This document shows, in pieces, positions 1 through 10,479 of a stretch of 64,000 nucleotides of DNA. The notes below the pieces were generated by a model, which was not told where the DNA came from, did not search any database, and worked only from the letters and a program-made list of their open reading frames with translations. Position numbers and translations under genes: made by a program. Every line of letters starts with the position of its first letter. The first letter of the stretch is position 1. This DNA comes from an uncultured Prevotellaceae bacterium (lineage in GTDB: Bacteria > Bacteroidota > Bacteroidia > Bacteroidales > Bacteroidaceae): positions 1 to 64,000 of the forward strand of contig ONDS01000007.1 in assembly GCA_900316685.1 (NCBI GenBank), written 5' to 3'.

Positions 1-48
1 TGCGCCGATGGTACTGCAATGCAATGCGGGAGAGTAGGTAGCCGCCTC
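1..48 (+). rRNA. rrf: 5S ribosomal RNA, 3' end (partial)
   Basis: The first bases match the 3' part of bacterial 5S rRNA: a GATGGTACTGC stretch followed by GGGAGAGTAGGT and a short GC end. A strong terminator follows 10 bases later, as expected for the end of an rRNA operon. The rest of the operon lies before the window. The exact 3' end is uncertain by a few bases. Confidence 0.85.
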
Positions 49-57
49 CTTTTCAAG

Positions 58-98
58 AAGCCCCCTCCACACAAGCGTGGAGGGGGCTTCGCTTTTTT
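58..98 (+). terminator. rRNA operon terminator
   Basis: A stem of about 13 bp (58-70 with 77-89, loop ACAAGC) is followed by a run of eight T. It closes the rRNA operon and also lies just downstream of the stop codon of the converging gene at 106-546. Confidence 0.88.
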
Positions 99-105
99 TT
101 GCGGA

Positions 106-546
106 TTACTCCGCTTTCCTCTTAAACACCACTTCTTTGGGCAATTTCACATACTTGCTGTTGACAACGATCTTCAACGTAGAACCGCTCAGACGCTTCA
201 ACGTCAACGACCCCTCCTTGTCCACTTCCAACGACGCCTCGAAATCCTCGCTGCCGAAATCGTTGATGAAGGTGGCTAATGCCTTTGTCGGTTCATTGAC
301 ATCCGCCTCGACAATCATCCACAAGCGGGTGTCGCGCTTGGCGCTGAAATAGCCGGGAAGGAGACCCAAATACTCTTGCCCCTTCACCTCTATATTCTTC
401 TCGTAGAAATTCAGGTGGAGGGTCACTTGGTATTCATCGTTGTAATACTCTCCTTCAAACGGGCGGACTTCTTCCTGAGCCCACAACGCCTGGCAGGTGA
501 AAAACAACAGGGTGGTTACCCATGTATAGATGGCTTTCCTTTTCAT
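106..546 (-). CDS. Secreted protein of unknown function (146 aa)
   Basis: I do not recognise the family. The product begins with a Sec signal peptide (MKRK, then a hydrophobic stretch, cleavage likely after ALWAQ near residue 23). The mature part is about 123 residues, rich in beta-type alternation (YQVTLHLNFYEKN, SLTLKRLSGSTLKIVV), and ends KRKAE. It looks like a small periplasmic or lipocalin-like beta protein, but that is only an impression. It converges on the rRNA operon and is divergent from the glycogen synthase gene. The only start giving an intact signal peptide is the ATG at 544-546. Confidence 0.75.
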   Translation of the reverse strand: MKRKAIYTWVTTLLFFTCQALWAQEEVRPFEGEYYNDEYQVTLHLNFYEKNIEVKGQEYLGLLPGYFSAKRDTRLWMIVEADVNEPTKALATFINDFGSEDFEASLEVDKEGSLTLKRLSGSTLKIVVNSKYVKLPKEVVFKRKAE

Positions 547-644
547 TTTCGTATCGCTTTTATCTCTTTACACATGATTTTATTCGGCAAATATAAATAT
601 TTTATATCAAGAAATCATCTTCATTGGAAAAAATAACGCATTCG

Positions 645-678
645 TGTTGAACTTTTCACTATTTTTTAAGTATCTTTG
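645..678 (+). promoter_or_regulatory. Bacteroidetes-type promoter for the glycogen module
   Basis: TATCTTTG at 671-678 is a perfect TAnnTTTG -7 box, with a TTG about 22 bp upstream near 646-648. The start codon at 709 leaves an untranslated leader of roughly 25 bases. Confidence 0.65.
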
Positions 679-708
679 CAGCGGTTATAGTAGTACACAT
701 TTTTTTTA

Positions 709-2376
709 ATGGGAAAAGAATTGTTGTTTCCCGACTATATCTTCGAAGCTAGTTGGGAAGTTTGTAATAAAGTTGGAGGAATTTATACTGTCCTTTCAAC
801 AAGGGCCAAAACATTGCAGGATGCAATGGAAGATAGGATTGTCTTCATAGGGCCTGATTGTTGGAAAGAGAAAAACAACCCTTATTTCAAAGAGGATAAG
901 TCACTCTTGGCGAAGTGGACGGAGCAGGCACGGGAAGAAGGGCTCATGCTCAAGGTAGGGCGTTGGGATGTCCCCGGCAAGCCTGTGGCCATATTGGTCG
1001 ATTTCACTCCTTTCTACCAGCAGAAGAACGAAATCTATGGGCGACTTTGGGAACTCTACCAGGTGGATAGTTTGCATGCCTACGGCGATTACGACGAGGC
1101 ATCGATGTTCGCCTTCGCAGCTGCCAAGGTCGTCGAGAGCTTTTATAAGCATAACCTCGACGAGAGTAAAAAGGTGGTATTCCATGGCAATGAGTGGATG
1201 ACAGGACTCGGATTGCTTTACATCCAGCAGGTTCTGCCCCAGATAGCCACGCTCTTCACCACACATGCCACAAGTATCGGGCGGAGCATCGCAGGAAACA
1301 ACAAACCTCTTTACGATTATCTCTTCGCCTACAATGGCGATCAGATGGCAGGCGAGCTCAACATGCAGAGCAAGCATTCCATCGAGAAACAAACGGCACT
1401 GCATGTCGATTGCTTCACCACGGTGAGCGAGATAACGGCCAATGAATGTAAGGAACTGCTCGACAAGGAGGTAGATGTAATCCTGCCCAATGGTTTCGAA
1501 AACAATTTCGTGCCCAAAGGCGCTACCTTCACCAAGAAAAGGAAAGCGGCGCGCAAACGGCTCATCGACACTGCCAATGCCTTGATGGGAACCAATCTGG
1601 GCGACGATGTGCTCATCGTCAGCACCAGCGGACGCTACGAGTTCCGCAACAAGGGTGTCGATGTGTATATCGAGGCGATGAACAGGTTGCTTCGGGTGCA
1701 TGAACTCGACAAGACCATTCTGGCGTTCATCGAAGTGCCGGGATGGGTGGGCGAACCAAGGAAAGACCTGGTCGACAGGCTCAACTCCGGCAAACAGTAC
1801 GACACTCCACTCGAGGTTCCACTCATCACTCACTGGCTACATAATATGAGCCACGACAATGTGCTGGGAATGCTCAAGTTCCTCAATATGTGGAATAGGA
1901 AAGAGGATAAGGTGAAACTCATCTTCCTGCCTTGCTACCTCACAGGCGACGACGGGGTGCTCAACATGTCTTACTATGACCTGGTGCTGGGCAACGACCT
2001 ATGCATCTATCCTTCATATTATGAACCTTGGGGCTATACACCGCTCGAGGCCGTGGCCTTCAAGGTGCCTTGCATCACTACCGACCTGGCGGGGTTCGGT
2101 CTGTGGGCGCTCAATGAAAACGAACAACGCAACAGTATCGTTGACGGCGTGAAGGTCATCCACCGTACCGACTATAACTATTCCGAAGTGGCCGACGCCA
2201 TCAAGGATACCGTAGTGGAATATTCCAAGTTGAGCGACTATCAGGTGAGAAAGGCGCGTACCAATGCCGAGAAACTCTCGGAAAAGGCACTCTGGAGCCA
2301 TTTCATCACATACTATTATCAGGCTTACGACATCGCTTTGCGAAAGGCGTTGGCAAGAACGGCCAACCGGAAATAA
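709..2376 (+). CDS. Glycogen/starch synthase, GT3 (eukaryote-like) type
   Basis: Transfers glucose from a nucleotide sugar to the non-reducing end of alpha-1,4-glucan in the cytoplasm. The N-terminus carries the KVGG loop in the arrangement ASWEVCNKVGGIYTV (residues 14-28), which resembles the animal and yeast GT3 synthases rather than the usual bacterial GT5 GlgA. The C-terminal Rossmann domain has the retaining-GT-B pair of glutamates in YEPWGYTPLE (about E439 and E447). The 555 aa length fits the short GT3-like proteins of Bacteroidetes. An alpha-glucan phosphorylase follows after 30 bp, so the two probably form one glycogen operon driven by the promoter at 645-678. The nucleotide donor cannot be told from sequence. 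Confidence 0.93.
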   Translation: MGKELLFPDYIFEASWEVCNKVGGIYTVLSTRAKTLQDAMEDRIVFIGPDCWKEKNNPYFKEDKSLLAKWTEQAREEGLMLKVGRWDVPGKPVAILVDFTPFYQQKNEIYGRLWELYQVDSLHAYGDYDEASMFAFAAAKVVESFYKHNLDESKKVVFHGNEWMTGLGLLYIQQVLPQIATLFTTHATSIGRSIAGNNKPLYDYLFAYNGDQMAGELNMQSKHSIEKQTALHVDCFTTVSEITANECKELLDKEVDVILPNGFENNFVPKGATFTKKRKAARKRLIDTANALMGTNLGDDVLIVSTSGRYEFRNKGVDVYIEAMNRLLRVHELDKTILAFIEVPGWVGEPRKDLVDRLNSGKQYDTPLEVPLITHWLHNMSHDNVLGMLKFLNMWNRKEDKVKLIFLPCYLTGDDGVLNMSYYDLVLGNDLCIYPSYYEPWGYTPLEAVAFKVPCITTDLAGFGLWALNENEQRNSIVDGVKVIHRTDYNYSEVADAIKDTVVEYSKLSDYQVRKARTNAEKLSEKALWSHFITYYYQAYDIALRKALARTANRK

Positions 2377-2406
2377 CAAAGATTTTTTATTCCATAATTA
2401 TATTAT

Positions 2407-4977
2407 ATGAAAATCAAAGCAGATTACACTAATGCTCCACAGTGGAAGGAAATGACGGTGAAGTCGAAACTTCCAGAGCAATTGAAGTGTTTGGACGAAA
2501 TCGCCCATAACATGTGGTGGGTGTGGAACTATGAGGCACGCGACCTGTTCCGTGACCTTGACCCTGAGCTTTATCATGAGGTGAAACATAATCCTGTGCT
2601 GCTGCTGGAAAGATTGTCTTTCAACCGCAAAGAAGAAATTCTCAAGGATAAGACGTTGATGAAACGCATCAAGGGCGTTTACGACTTGTTCAGAAAGTAT
2701 GTGGATGTCAAACCGGATGATAAACGACCTTCAGTCGCTTATTTCTGCATGGAATACGGTATACACTCGGCACTGAAAATCTACTCCGGCGGTCTGGGTA
2801 TGCTGGCCGGCGACTATGTCAAGGAGGCTTCCGACTCCAATGTCGATATGTGTGCCGTGGGTTTCCTCTATCGCTTCGGCTATTTCACGCAGAGCCTTTC
2901 GATGGATGGACAGCAGATAGCCAATTATGAGTCGCAGAACTTCAGCTCACTGCCCATCGAACGACAACTCGACAGCGATGGAAACCCCATGGTGGTCGAT
3001 GTACCCTACACCAACTACCAGGTGCATGCTTATGTATGGCGTGTCAACGTGGGACGTGTGAAACTCTATCTCCTCGACACCGACAACGAGATGAACTCGG
3101 AGTTCGACAAACCCATCACTCACTCTCTCTATGGAGGCGACTGGGAAAACCGACTGAAGCAGGAAATCCTGCTGGGTATCGGCGGTATACTGCTGCTCAA
3201 GAAACTCGGTATAAAGAAAGATATCTACCACTGCAATGAGGGACATGCCGCATTGTGCAACCTCCAGCGTCTGTGCGACTATATCGAAGAAGGACTGACC
3301 TTCAACCAGGCTCTCGAACTGGTGCGCGCTTCTTCGCTCTATACCGTGCATACTCCCGTACCGGCAGGACACGACTACTTCGACGAGGGACTGTTCGGAA
3401 AGTATATGGGTGCATATCCCGCAAAACTCGGCATCTCCTGGGATGAGTTCATCGGTATGGGACGTACCAACCCCGAGGATAAGAACGAGAAATTCTGCAT
3501 GTCTACCTTTGCATGCAATACCTGTCAGGAGGTAAACGGTGTGTCCATGCTCCACGGATGGGTGAGCCAGAAAATGTTCGCCTCGATATGGAAAGGATAT
3601 TATCCCGAGGAAAACCACGTGGGATACGTCACCAACGGTGTCCACTTCCCCACATGGTGCGCCACGGAATGGCGAAAGGTCTATGCCAAGTATTTCGACG
3701 AGAAACACATGAGCGACCAGTCGAACCAGAGCATCTGGGAGGGTATATACAACTGCCCCGACGAGGAGATTTGGGCTACAAGGCAGACGCTGAAAAACAA
3801 ACTCTTCGATTATATCAAAGTGCAGTTCCGCGACACTTGGCTCAAAAACCAAGGCGATCCCTCGCGCGTGGTGAAATTGCTGGAACGCCTCAACCCCAAT
3901 TCGCTGGTTATCGGGTTCTGCCGCCGTTTCGCTACCTATAAACGTGCTCACCTGCTGTTCACCGACCTCGATCGTCTCAGCAGGATCGTCAACAATCCCG
4001 AACGACCCGTCATCTTCCTCTTCGCAGGTAAGGCACATCCCGCCGATGGAGCAGGTCAGGGACTCATCAAGAAAATCTTTGAAATCTCCATGCGTCCGGA
4101 GTTCCAGGGAAAAATCATACTCCTCGAAGACTACGATTTCCTCTTGGCTCGACGCCTCGTCTCGGGTGTGGATATCTGGATGAACACACCGACACGTCCG
4201 CTCGAAGCCTCTGGCACATCAGGGGAGAAAGCCGAGATGAACGGCGTGGTCGACCTCTCGGTGAAAGATGGATGGTGGCTCGAAGGCTATCGCGAGGGTG
4301 CCGGATGGGCGCTTACCGAGAAACGCACCTACCAGAACCAGGGCTATCAGGACCAACTCGATGCCGCCACTATCTACAGCCTGCTGGAAAATGAAATCGT
4401 TCCCCTCTACTACAATAAGGACAAGAAGGGTGTCAGCAAGGGATGGATCAAGGTGATCAAGAACTCCATCGCACAGATAGCTCCCCACTACACAATGAAA
4501 CGCCAACTCGACGACTACTATTCGAAGTTCTACGAGAAACAGGCCAAGCGCTTCAAGGAGATCGCCAAGAACGATTACCGTCTGGCCAAGGACATCGCAC
4601 AATGGAAAGAGACGGTGGCTGAACGCTGGGATGCCATCAATGTGGTCAGTGCCGAGTGGAACGTGCCTGTCACTGGATGCGAAACGGGCGCCAAGTATTC
4701 CCTGAAATATGTCATCAACGAACAGGGACTCGACGATGCCGTAGCTCTCGAGAAAGTGAACGTCTACGTCAATAAGGATGGCGAGGAGCGTATCTTCTCC
4801 ATTGAACCTCTGAAGATGACGGGTCACGAGGGCAACAACTATACCTTCGAGGCCGAACTCACTCCACAGCAGGCGGGACAGTACAAGTGCGCCGTGCGCA
4901 TGTATCCCAAAAACAAGAACCTGCCTCACCGTCAGGACTTCTGCTACGTGAAGTGGCTCGAACTGCCCAGCCTTTAA
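2407..4977 (+). CDS. glgP: Alpha-glucan phosphorylase
   Basis: Releases glucose-1-phosphate from glycogen or maltodextrin by phosphorolysis (GT35). An N-terminal DUF3417-like region (about residues 15-110, with [13 protein letters not shown]) precedes the catalytic part, as in the bacterial alpha-glucan phosphorylases that lack the muscle-type regulatory N-terminus. The pyridoxal-phosphate lysine lies in [14 protein letters not shown] (about K608). An [11 protein letters not shown] stretch of the glucan/phosphate site is also present. Length 856 aa is normal. It follows the synthase by 30 bp and is closed by the hairpin at 5001-5036. Synthesis and breakdown genes in one unit suggest glycogen cycling. 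Confidence 0.95.
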   Translation: MKIKADYTNAPQWKEMTVKSKLPEQLKCLDEIAHNMWWVWNYEARDLFRDLDPELYHEVKHNPVLLLERLSFNRKEEILKDKTLMKRIKGVYDLFRKYVDVKPDDKRPSVAYFCMEYGIHSALKIYSGGLGMLAGDYVKEASDSNVDMCAVGFLYRFGYFTQSLSMDGQQIANYESQNFSSLPIERQLDSDGNPMVVDVPYTNYQVHAYVWRVNVGRVKLYLLDTDNEMNSEFDKPITHSLYGGDWENRLKQEILLGIGGILLLKKLGIKKDIYHCNEGHAALCNLQRLCDYIEEGLTFNQALELVRASSLYTVHTPVPAGHDYFDEGLFGKYMGAYPAKLGISWDEFIGMGRTNPEDKNEKFCMSTFACNTCQEVNGVSMLHGWVSQKMFASIWKGYYPEENHVGYVTNGVHFPTWCATEWRKVYAKYFDEKHMSDQSNQSIWEGIYNCPDEEIWATRQTLKNKLFDYIKVQFRDTWLKNQGDPSRVVKLLERLNPNSLVIGFCRRFATYKRAHLLFTDLDRLSRIVNNPERPVIFLFAGKAHPADGAGQGLIKKIFEISMRPEFQGKIILLEDYDFLLARRLVSGVDIWMNTPTRPLEASGTSGEKAEMNGVVDLSVKDGWWLEGYREGAGWALTEKRTYQNQGYQDQLDAATIYSLLENEIVPLYYNKDKKGVSKGWIKVIKNSIAQIAPHYTMKRQLDDYYSKFYEKQAKRFKEIAKNDYRLAKDIAQWKETVAERWDAINVVSAEWNVPVTGCETGAKYSLKYVINEQGLDDAVALEKVNVYVNKDGEERIFSIEPLKMTGHEGNNYTFEAELTPQQAGQYKCAVRMYPKNKNLPHRQDFCYVKWLELPSL

Positions 4978-5000
4978 TCCCTTATAGGCTCATCATAAGA

Positions 5001-5036
5001 AGAGGTGCAGGAGATCTTTCTCCTGCACCTCTTCAT
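5001..5036 (+). terminator. Terminator after glgP
   Basis: A perfect 14-bp stem (5001-5014 with 5019-5032) with a TCTT loop follows the stop codon by 23 bp. The T tract is weak. Confidence 0.75.
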
Positions 5037-5060
5037 TCTATGCGTATAGCTCATCTTATT

Positions 5061-5129
5061 CGGGATAGTAACGTAATTTGAGTTCCGCGTGGTATCGTGT
5101 AGCTAATTTGGGTTCCGCGTGGTATAGTG
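5061..5129. repeat. Two imperfect copies of a 33-bp unit
   Basis: The segment GAGTTCCGCGTGGTAT...GTGTAGCTA is present twice in tandem with a few changes. It leads directly into the GC-rich palindromic element at 5130. No ORF is convincing here. Confidence 0.7.
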
Positions 5130-5200
5130 TAGCTAACTTCCTCCCCTCCTTTTTCAAAGGAGGGGCAGGGGTGGTTTGTAAAACAATGTCCTAACCGCTT
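5130..5200 (-). repeat. GC-rich palindromic 3' element, copy 1
   Basis: Plus strand reads CCCCTCC, a short loop, GGAGGGG, then GGGGTGGTTTGTAAAACAATG. It sits 31 bases beyond the stop of the minus-strand TlpA-like gene, so in the transcript of that gene the tail comes first and the hairpin second. Same family as at 7425, 17697, 29162, 41700, 45970, 47619 and 55716. Confidence 0.85.
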
Positions 5201-5231
5201 ATTTTAATAATCCAAGGGGGGGCACTCTACC

Positions 5232-6338
5232 TCAAAACATCAGTTCCTCCAGAAACGCCTCAAGATCGTCGCATGACAGACCCGAAACCAGCACCTTGCC
5301 GGTGCTGTCGACAAGCAACGTGTGGGGGATGGCTTGAATATGCAACTGCTCGGCTATATCACTCTCCCAGCCCTTCAGGTCGCAGAGTTGCAACCACGGC
5401 TGGCCGGTCCTGTCGATGGCCTTCTTCCACTCGTCGGCATCCATGTCGAGCGAGATGCCGATCATCCCTATGCCCTGGCCATGATAGCGGTGGTAGAGGC
5501 GCACCATCTTGGGCATGTCGCGCAGACAGGGGGCACACCAACTGGCCCAGAAATCAATGATGGTGAAGGGGTTTTTGCTCACTTCTTCCAATATCGACAC
5601 TTCACCTCCGCGAGAAGCGTTGATACGCAGGTCGGGTAGGGTGGTGGCTCCCTGGGGGGTATCGAGTGCTTCTTCCAACTCCTGGATACGCGGACGTTGG
5701 CGCATCTCCTCGGGCATCTCACTGATGAGTGAGATCAATTGTGCCTTGCTGAAGGTGTCGTTGTCAAAATAGGTCAGGATGGCATAGCCCAACTCATTGC
5801 CGATATTCTGTTCCGCTACACGGTACATACACAGGTTCATAGCGGAGGTCAGCGTGGCTATCTGCGCCGTGGCGGCCTGCTGCTCTTCCTGGGTGGGCGA
5901 ACTGCTGTATAGCGTAGCCAGTATGTCATTCATCCTGCTGCCATAGTGTATCACCGAATCGTTCAGGGCTTGCAGCGCTTCGTTCATGTCCGTTCCCGAC
6001 ACGTGCGACTCGCCCGACTGTTGCTCATAGTCGATGTTGATCGTGCCGGGTTCCAGAAAAAAGGGTCCCAGAACACCACGTTGGTCGCTGTCGACCAGGA
6101 AACAAAGGGTGGGATTGTCCACACGGCCTTCTAAGTGGAAACGTCCTTGGTGTACCAACAACGTTTCCGACGGGTTACCATTCTCCAGATCGGTCACAAG
6201 AAAGAGCGTATCGCCATCGGCCATGCCTGTGGCGGTACCTGAGAGTGTGTAGTTGTCGGTGTTTTTCGGCTGGCATGCCGTCAAAACACCCACTATCACC
6301 ATCGTGGCCAATACGCTTATGTCGTTACCGATTGTCAA
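5232..6338 (-). CDS. TlpA-like thioredoxin lipoprotein with DUF4369-like N-terminus
   Basis: A periplasm-facing thiol-disulfide oxidoreductase. A hydrophobic signal ends in the lipobox LTAC (Cys22). The N-terminal half resembles the DUF4369 module (NYTLSGTATGMADGDTLFL). The C-terminal half is a thioredoxin fold with active site WCAPC (Cys268 and Cys271) and the cis-Pro loop near QAIPHT. The 368 aa length is typical of the Bacteroidetes family. It lies 12 bp downstream of prs and may be cotranscribed with it. Such proteins reduce or repair disulfides in envelope proteins or take part in cytochrome maturation; the partner cannot be named. Confidence 0.9.
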   Translation of the reverse strand: MTIGNDISVLATMVIVGVLTACQPKNTDNYTLSGTATGMADGDTLFLVTDLENGNPSETLLVHQGRFHLEGRVDNPTLCFLVDSDQRGVLGPFFLEPGTINIDYEQQSGESHVSGTDMNEALQALNDSVIHYGSRMNDILATLYSSSPTQEEQQAATAQIATLTSAMNLCMYRVAEQNIGNELGYAILTYFDNDTFSKAQLISLISEMPEEMRQRPRIQELEEALDTPQGATTLPDLRINASRGGEVSILEEVSKNPFTIIDFWASWCAPCLRDMPKMVRLYHRYHGQGIGMIGISLDMDADEWKKAIDRTGQPWLQLCDLKGWESDIAEQLHIQAIPHTLLVDSTGKVLVSGLSCDDLEAFLEELMF

Positions 6339-6350
6339 ACAGCAGAATTC

Positions 6351-7289
6351 TTAGATAATATACTGCGAACTGATGCTCTCGTTGTCTACCACACGGCGGA
6401 TGGTCTCGGCGAACATGTCGGCCACGGACAACTGCTTCACCTTGGCGCAACGGTGCGAGTAGGGGATGGAGTCGGTGAACACGATCTCTTCCAAGGCGGA
6501 GTTCTGCACTCGTTCACTGGCAGGACCGCTCATCACGCAGTGCGAGGCGCAGGCACGTACACTCTTGGCACCGGCGGCTTTCATGATGTCGGCGGCCTTG
6601 GTGATGGTGCCGGCGGTATCCACCATGTCGTCGACGATGATCACGTTCTTGCCGTTCACGTCACCGATAATCTGCATGCTCTCCACCACATTGGCACGGG
6701 CGCGCGTCTTGTTGCACAATACCAGCGGACAACCGAGGTACTTGGCATAGGTGTTGGCGCGTTTCGATCCGCCTACGTCAGGCGAGGCGATGCAGATTTC
6801 GTCCAAGCCCAGACTCTGGATGTAAGGCAGAATCACTCCCGAAGCATACAGATGGTCCACAGGCACATTGAAGAATCCTTGTATTTGGTCGGCATGCAGG
6901 TCCATGGTGATCACCCTGTTCACACCGGCGGCACTCAGCAGGTCGGCCACTAACTTGGCACCGATGCTCACACGGGGCTTGTCCTTGCGGTCCTGTCGCG
7001 CCCAACCGAAATAGGGGATGACGGCGTTGATGCAACGGGCGGATGCTCGCTTCGCGGCGTCAATCATCAGCAACAACTCCATCAGGTTGTCGCTGTTGGG
7101 AAAGGTGCTCTGTACCAGGAACACATCGCGACCGCGGATGCTCTCCTCATACGACACGGCAAATTCTCCATCCGAGAACTTCGTGTGCTGCAACTTACCC
7201 AGGGGGCAGCCCAAACTCTGACAAATCTTTTCCGCAAGGTACTGGGTGGCTGTACCGGAAAATACCATAAAGGATTCTTTCTCGCTCAT
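6351..7289 (-). CDS. prs: Ribose-phosphate pyrophosphokinase
   Basis: Makes PRPP from ribose-5-phosphate and ATP for nucleotide, histidine and NAD synthesis in the cytoplasm. The PRPP-binding loop is DDMVDTAGTI, and the conserved metal/ATP region DLHADQIQGFF is present. At 312 aa it is the usual class I length. The start codon at 7287-7289 opens the conserved N-terminus (FSGTATQYLAEKICQSLG). The TlpA-like gene follows at 12 bp on the same strand. No consensus promoter could be placed with confidence in the 220 bp upstream. Confidence 0.96.
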   Translation of the reverse strand: MSEKESFMVFSGTATQYLAEKICQSLGCPLGKLQHTKFSDGEFAVSYEESIRGRDVFLVQSTFPNSDNLMELLLMIDAAKRASARCINAVIPYFGWARQDRKDKPRVSIGAKLVADLLSAAGVNRVITMDLHADQIQGFFNVPVDHLYASGVILPYIQSLGLDEICIASPDVGGSKRANTYAKYLGCPLVLCNKTRARANVVESMQIIGDVNGKNVIIVDDMVDTAGTITKAADIMKAAGAKSVRACASHCVMSGPASERVQNSALEEIVFTDSIPYSHRCAKVKQLSVADMFAETIRRVVDNESISSQYII

Positions 7290-7424
7290 TTTGTCTTGTG
7301 ATATTATTTGTTATTTAACTGAAATTCAGCGCCTTTCCATAACAACGGTTGTTTCTCTTCTTCTTTTTCTTCTTCCCATTGTTTGGTTTTCCCGTCTTAT
7401 TATGGCGAATAGATGTGCCATCGG

Positions 7425-7490
7425 ACTAACTTTTCCCCTCCTTTTCCAAAGGAGGGGCAGGGGTGGTTTGTCAAACAAAGCCCCAACCTC
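7425..7490 (-). repeat. GC-rich palindromic 3' element, copy 2
   Basis: Same structure as at 5130: CCCCTCCTTTTCC, GGAGGGG, GGGGTGGTTTGT and the CCCCAACC end. It begins about 20 bases beyond the stop of the minus-strand ThiE-like gene and lies upstream of prs. The remaining gap to prs is T-rich with no other visible feature. Confidence 0.88.
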
Positions 7491-7509
7491 TTTCATGCCT
7501 CATTCCTCT

Positions 7510-8118
7510 TTACCCCAGGATCGAACGCAACTTGGCGAAGTGCTGTATCACGTTCTTGTAGTCCATGCCGTGGTGGATGTCGAAACGGTTCCATAAATCG
7601 CCGCAGATCACCACACCTCCGAAACCCAGATCCTTGGCTATGCGGATATTGTCGAGACTCATGCCGCCAAGGGCGTACACATGCTTGTCGATGAGTCGCT
7701 GGCGCGAGGCCTCCTCCAACTCCTGGGGCGAGAAGGTGGCATGAAGACCGACATCCGACAGGCTGTCGAAGATGTTATGGAGGAATACGTATTTTGAATT
7801 TTTCTTCGCTGTCTTGAGCTGTCCCAAGTCATCGCACGAACGACTGATGTTGCCCTTGTAGCCTTGGGGCTTTTCCATCTCGGCTCGGTCGAGGTGGATG
7901 CCACCCAGTCCAAATTCCGACTTCAGGTAATAGTGGTTGTGCACGGTTATCCTGCGGTAGTAATCATCGGGTAATAGCGATAACAAGCGCTCAAGGAAAA
8001 TCGGGGATGAGTCTGGCTTGAACAGGTGCAGGTCATCCATACCCTCGTTGAAGAGTGCGGCTAAAATCTTGTCTTCTTCCACGAAAAATGTGGGACGTGT
8101 CATCACAACGAGTTTCAT
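7510..8118 (-). CDS. Thiamine phosphate synthase / TenI-like protein
   Basis: A 202-aa TIM-barrel-like protein of the ThiE/TenI group: FGLGGIHLDR, an ISRSCDD stretch and the phosphate-binding YALGGMS near the C-terminus fit the family. Several canonical ThiE motifs (the GQED and DYVGxGPxFxT regions) are weak or replaced, so the activity (joining HMP-PP and thiazole phosphate) is not certain, and a TenI-type or other role is possible. No other thiamine gene is adjacent. The start chosen is the ATG at 8116-8118; the frame stays open to 8547, but that extension would run through the divergent promoters and into nspC. The promoter box ends only 9 bases from this ATG. Confidence 0.75.
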   Translation of the reverse strand: MKLVVMTRPTFFVEEDKILAALFNEGMDDLHLFKPDSSPIFLERLLSLLPDDYYRRITVHNHYYLKSEFGLGGIHLDRAEMEKPQGYKGNISRSCDDLGQLKTAKKNSKYVFLHNIFDSLSDVGLHATFSPQELEEASRQRLIDKHVYALGGMSLDNIRIAKDLGFGGVVICGDLWNRFDIHHGMDYKNVIQHFAKLRSILG

Positions 8119-8126
8119 AGCAAATG

Positions 8127-8156
8127 CAAAAGTATGAAAAATAAAGCATACACCCA
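8127..8156 (-). promoter_or_regulatory. Promoter of the ThiE-like gene
   Basis: On the minus strand TTG (8154-8156), 19 bp, then TACTTTTG (8127-8134). The expected start site lies within a few bases of the ATG at 8118, so the mRNA is probably leaderless or nearly so. Confidence 0.7.
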
Positions 8157-8173
8157 ATTTTATACGATAAAAA

Positions 8174-8204
8174 TTGGGCGATTTTCGTTTTTTTTGTAAT
8201 TTTG
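8174..8204 (+). promoter_or_regulatory. Promoter of nspC
   Basis: TTG at 8174-8176, 20 bp, then TAATTTTG at 8197-8204. It is back to back with the promoter of the ThiE-like gene and leaves a leader of about 55 bases before the ATG at 8266. Confidence 0.7.
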
Positions 8205-8265
8205 CTCTTATTATTACCCTCACCTCTACGATTATAAGTGGCTGGGGCGTTGAACATTCAGCATT

Positions 8266-9459
<1,194 letters not shown>

Positions 9460-9531
9460 CATATTAGCGAAAAGTTAAGGGATGGACGGGCTAAAGAGAA
9501 AAGCTACAGAAACTTGAATAACTTAAGAATC

Positions 9532-9883
9532 ATGGAAAAAAGCTTGTCAAACTCATTGCTGATGCTGGCTTGCGCTCTTCTTAGTGTGATGGGTGCGTGT
9601 ACGCAATGGCATTGTGGGAACTCCTGACGGAAAACATCTGTATGTGGCCGAGGCAAAGGCGAACAGAATCCTGAAATATGACATCCTGCCCGACGGATTG
9701 CTGACCAACCGACAGGTGTTTACCAATATGGGGTCGGACGGAATGACCATCGACGACCGTGGGAATATCTATCTTACGGGCGACGGCGTGACCGTCTTCG
9801 ACAAGAGTGGTCAGAAGATAGCCCATTTCCCTATTCCCGAGGACTGGACAGCCAACGTCTGTTTTGGCCTTTACCACCTTTGA
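9532..9883 (+). pseudogene. Remnant of an SMP-30/gluconolactonase-like lipoprotein
   Basis: An ATG at 9532 opens a lipoprotein signal (MEKSLSN..., lipobox VMGAC) but the frame stops near 9627. From about 9600 another frame encodes a clear SMP-30/gluconolactonase segment: NGIVGTPDGKHLYVAEAKANR, MGSDGMTIDDRGNIYLTGDGV and PEDWTANVCFG, then it ends abruptly at LYHL. The middle of the propeller and the C-terminus are missing. The simplest reading is an internal deletion that joined the signal peptide to a late segment out of frame, plus loss of the 3' end. It is not expected to make a working enzyme. Confidence 0.8.
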
Positions 9884-9937
9884 CCTTTTATCGAAATACC
9901 CCGGAAAACATTTTTTTTCAAAAAAATCCTCCAAAAG

Positions 9938-9968
9938 TTTGTCAGTTCCAAAAAAAGCATTACCTTTG
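9938..9968 (+). promoter_or_regulatory. Promoter of the tRNA cluster
   Basis: TTTG at 9938-9941, 19 bp, TACCTTTG at 9961-9968. It matches the Bacteroidetes consensus at both boxes and lies about 40 bases before the first tRNA. Confidence 0.75.
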
Positions 9969-10009
9969 CAACCGCATTTAGAGAAATGCACCTTCGAAAA
10001 AGGTTCTTT

Positions 10010-10082
<73 letters not shown>

Positions 10083-10119
10083 CAACATTCTGAATAAAAA
10101 GCCAAGTCTTAACAGACAT

Positions 10120-10201
10120 GCCCAGGTGGCGGAATTGGTAGACGCGCACGTTTCAGGTGCGTGTGCCGCGAGGTGTGCAGGTTCGAGTCCTGTTCTGGGC
10201 A
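10120..10201 (+). tRNA. tRNA-Leu (CAG)
   Basis: Class II tRNA with a long variable arm. The acceptor stem GCCCAGG pairs with TCTGGGC, the D-loop has GGCGGAATTGGTAGACGCG, and the anticodon loop TTCAGGT gives anticodon CAG. CCA is not encoded. Confidence 0.96.
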
Positions 10202-10229
10202 CAACTGATTATTCAGAATGGTTTTTGAT

Positions 10230-10316
10230 GGAGAGGTGGCGGAATTGGTAGACGCGCTACTTTGAGGGGGTAGTGTCAAGTGCGACGTGGGAGTTCGAGT
10301 CTCCTCCTCTTCACCA
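10230..10316 (+). tRNA. tRNA-Leu (GAG), CCA encoded
   Basis: Class II tRNA. The acceptor stem GGAGAGG pairs with CCTCTTC through one G-T wobble, the anticodon loop TTGAGGG gives anticodon GAG, and the long variable arm follows. Unlike its neighbours the CCA end is encoded (10314-10316). Confidence 0.95.
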
Positions 10317-10370
10317 AAAAATGTTTTAGGGAACAACCAAACTTGTTGCTGTTCCCAAAAATTATTCGAT

Positions 10371-10443
<73 letters not shown>

Positions 10444-10479
10444 CTGTTTTAGGATAAAAACACAATAACCTATTATTTA

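Noticed and set aside
2376-2407. Regulatory RNA between glycogen synthase and phosphorylase genes
   Set aside because: The gap is 30 bases of AT-rich sequence with no fold.
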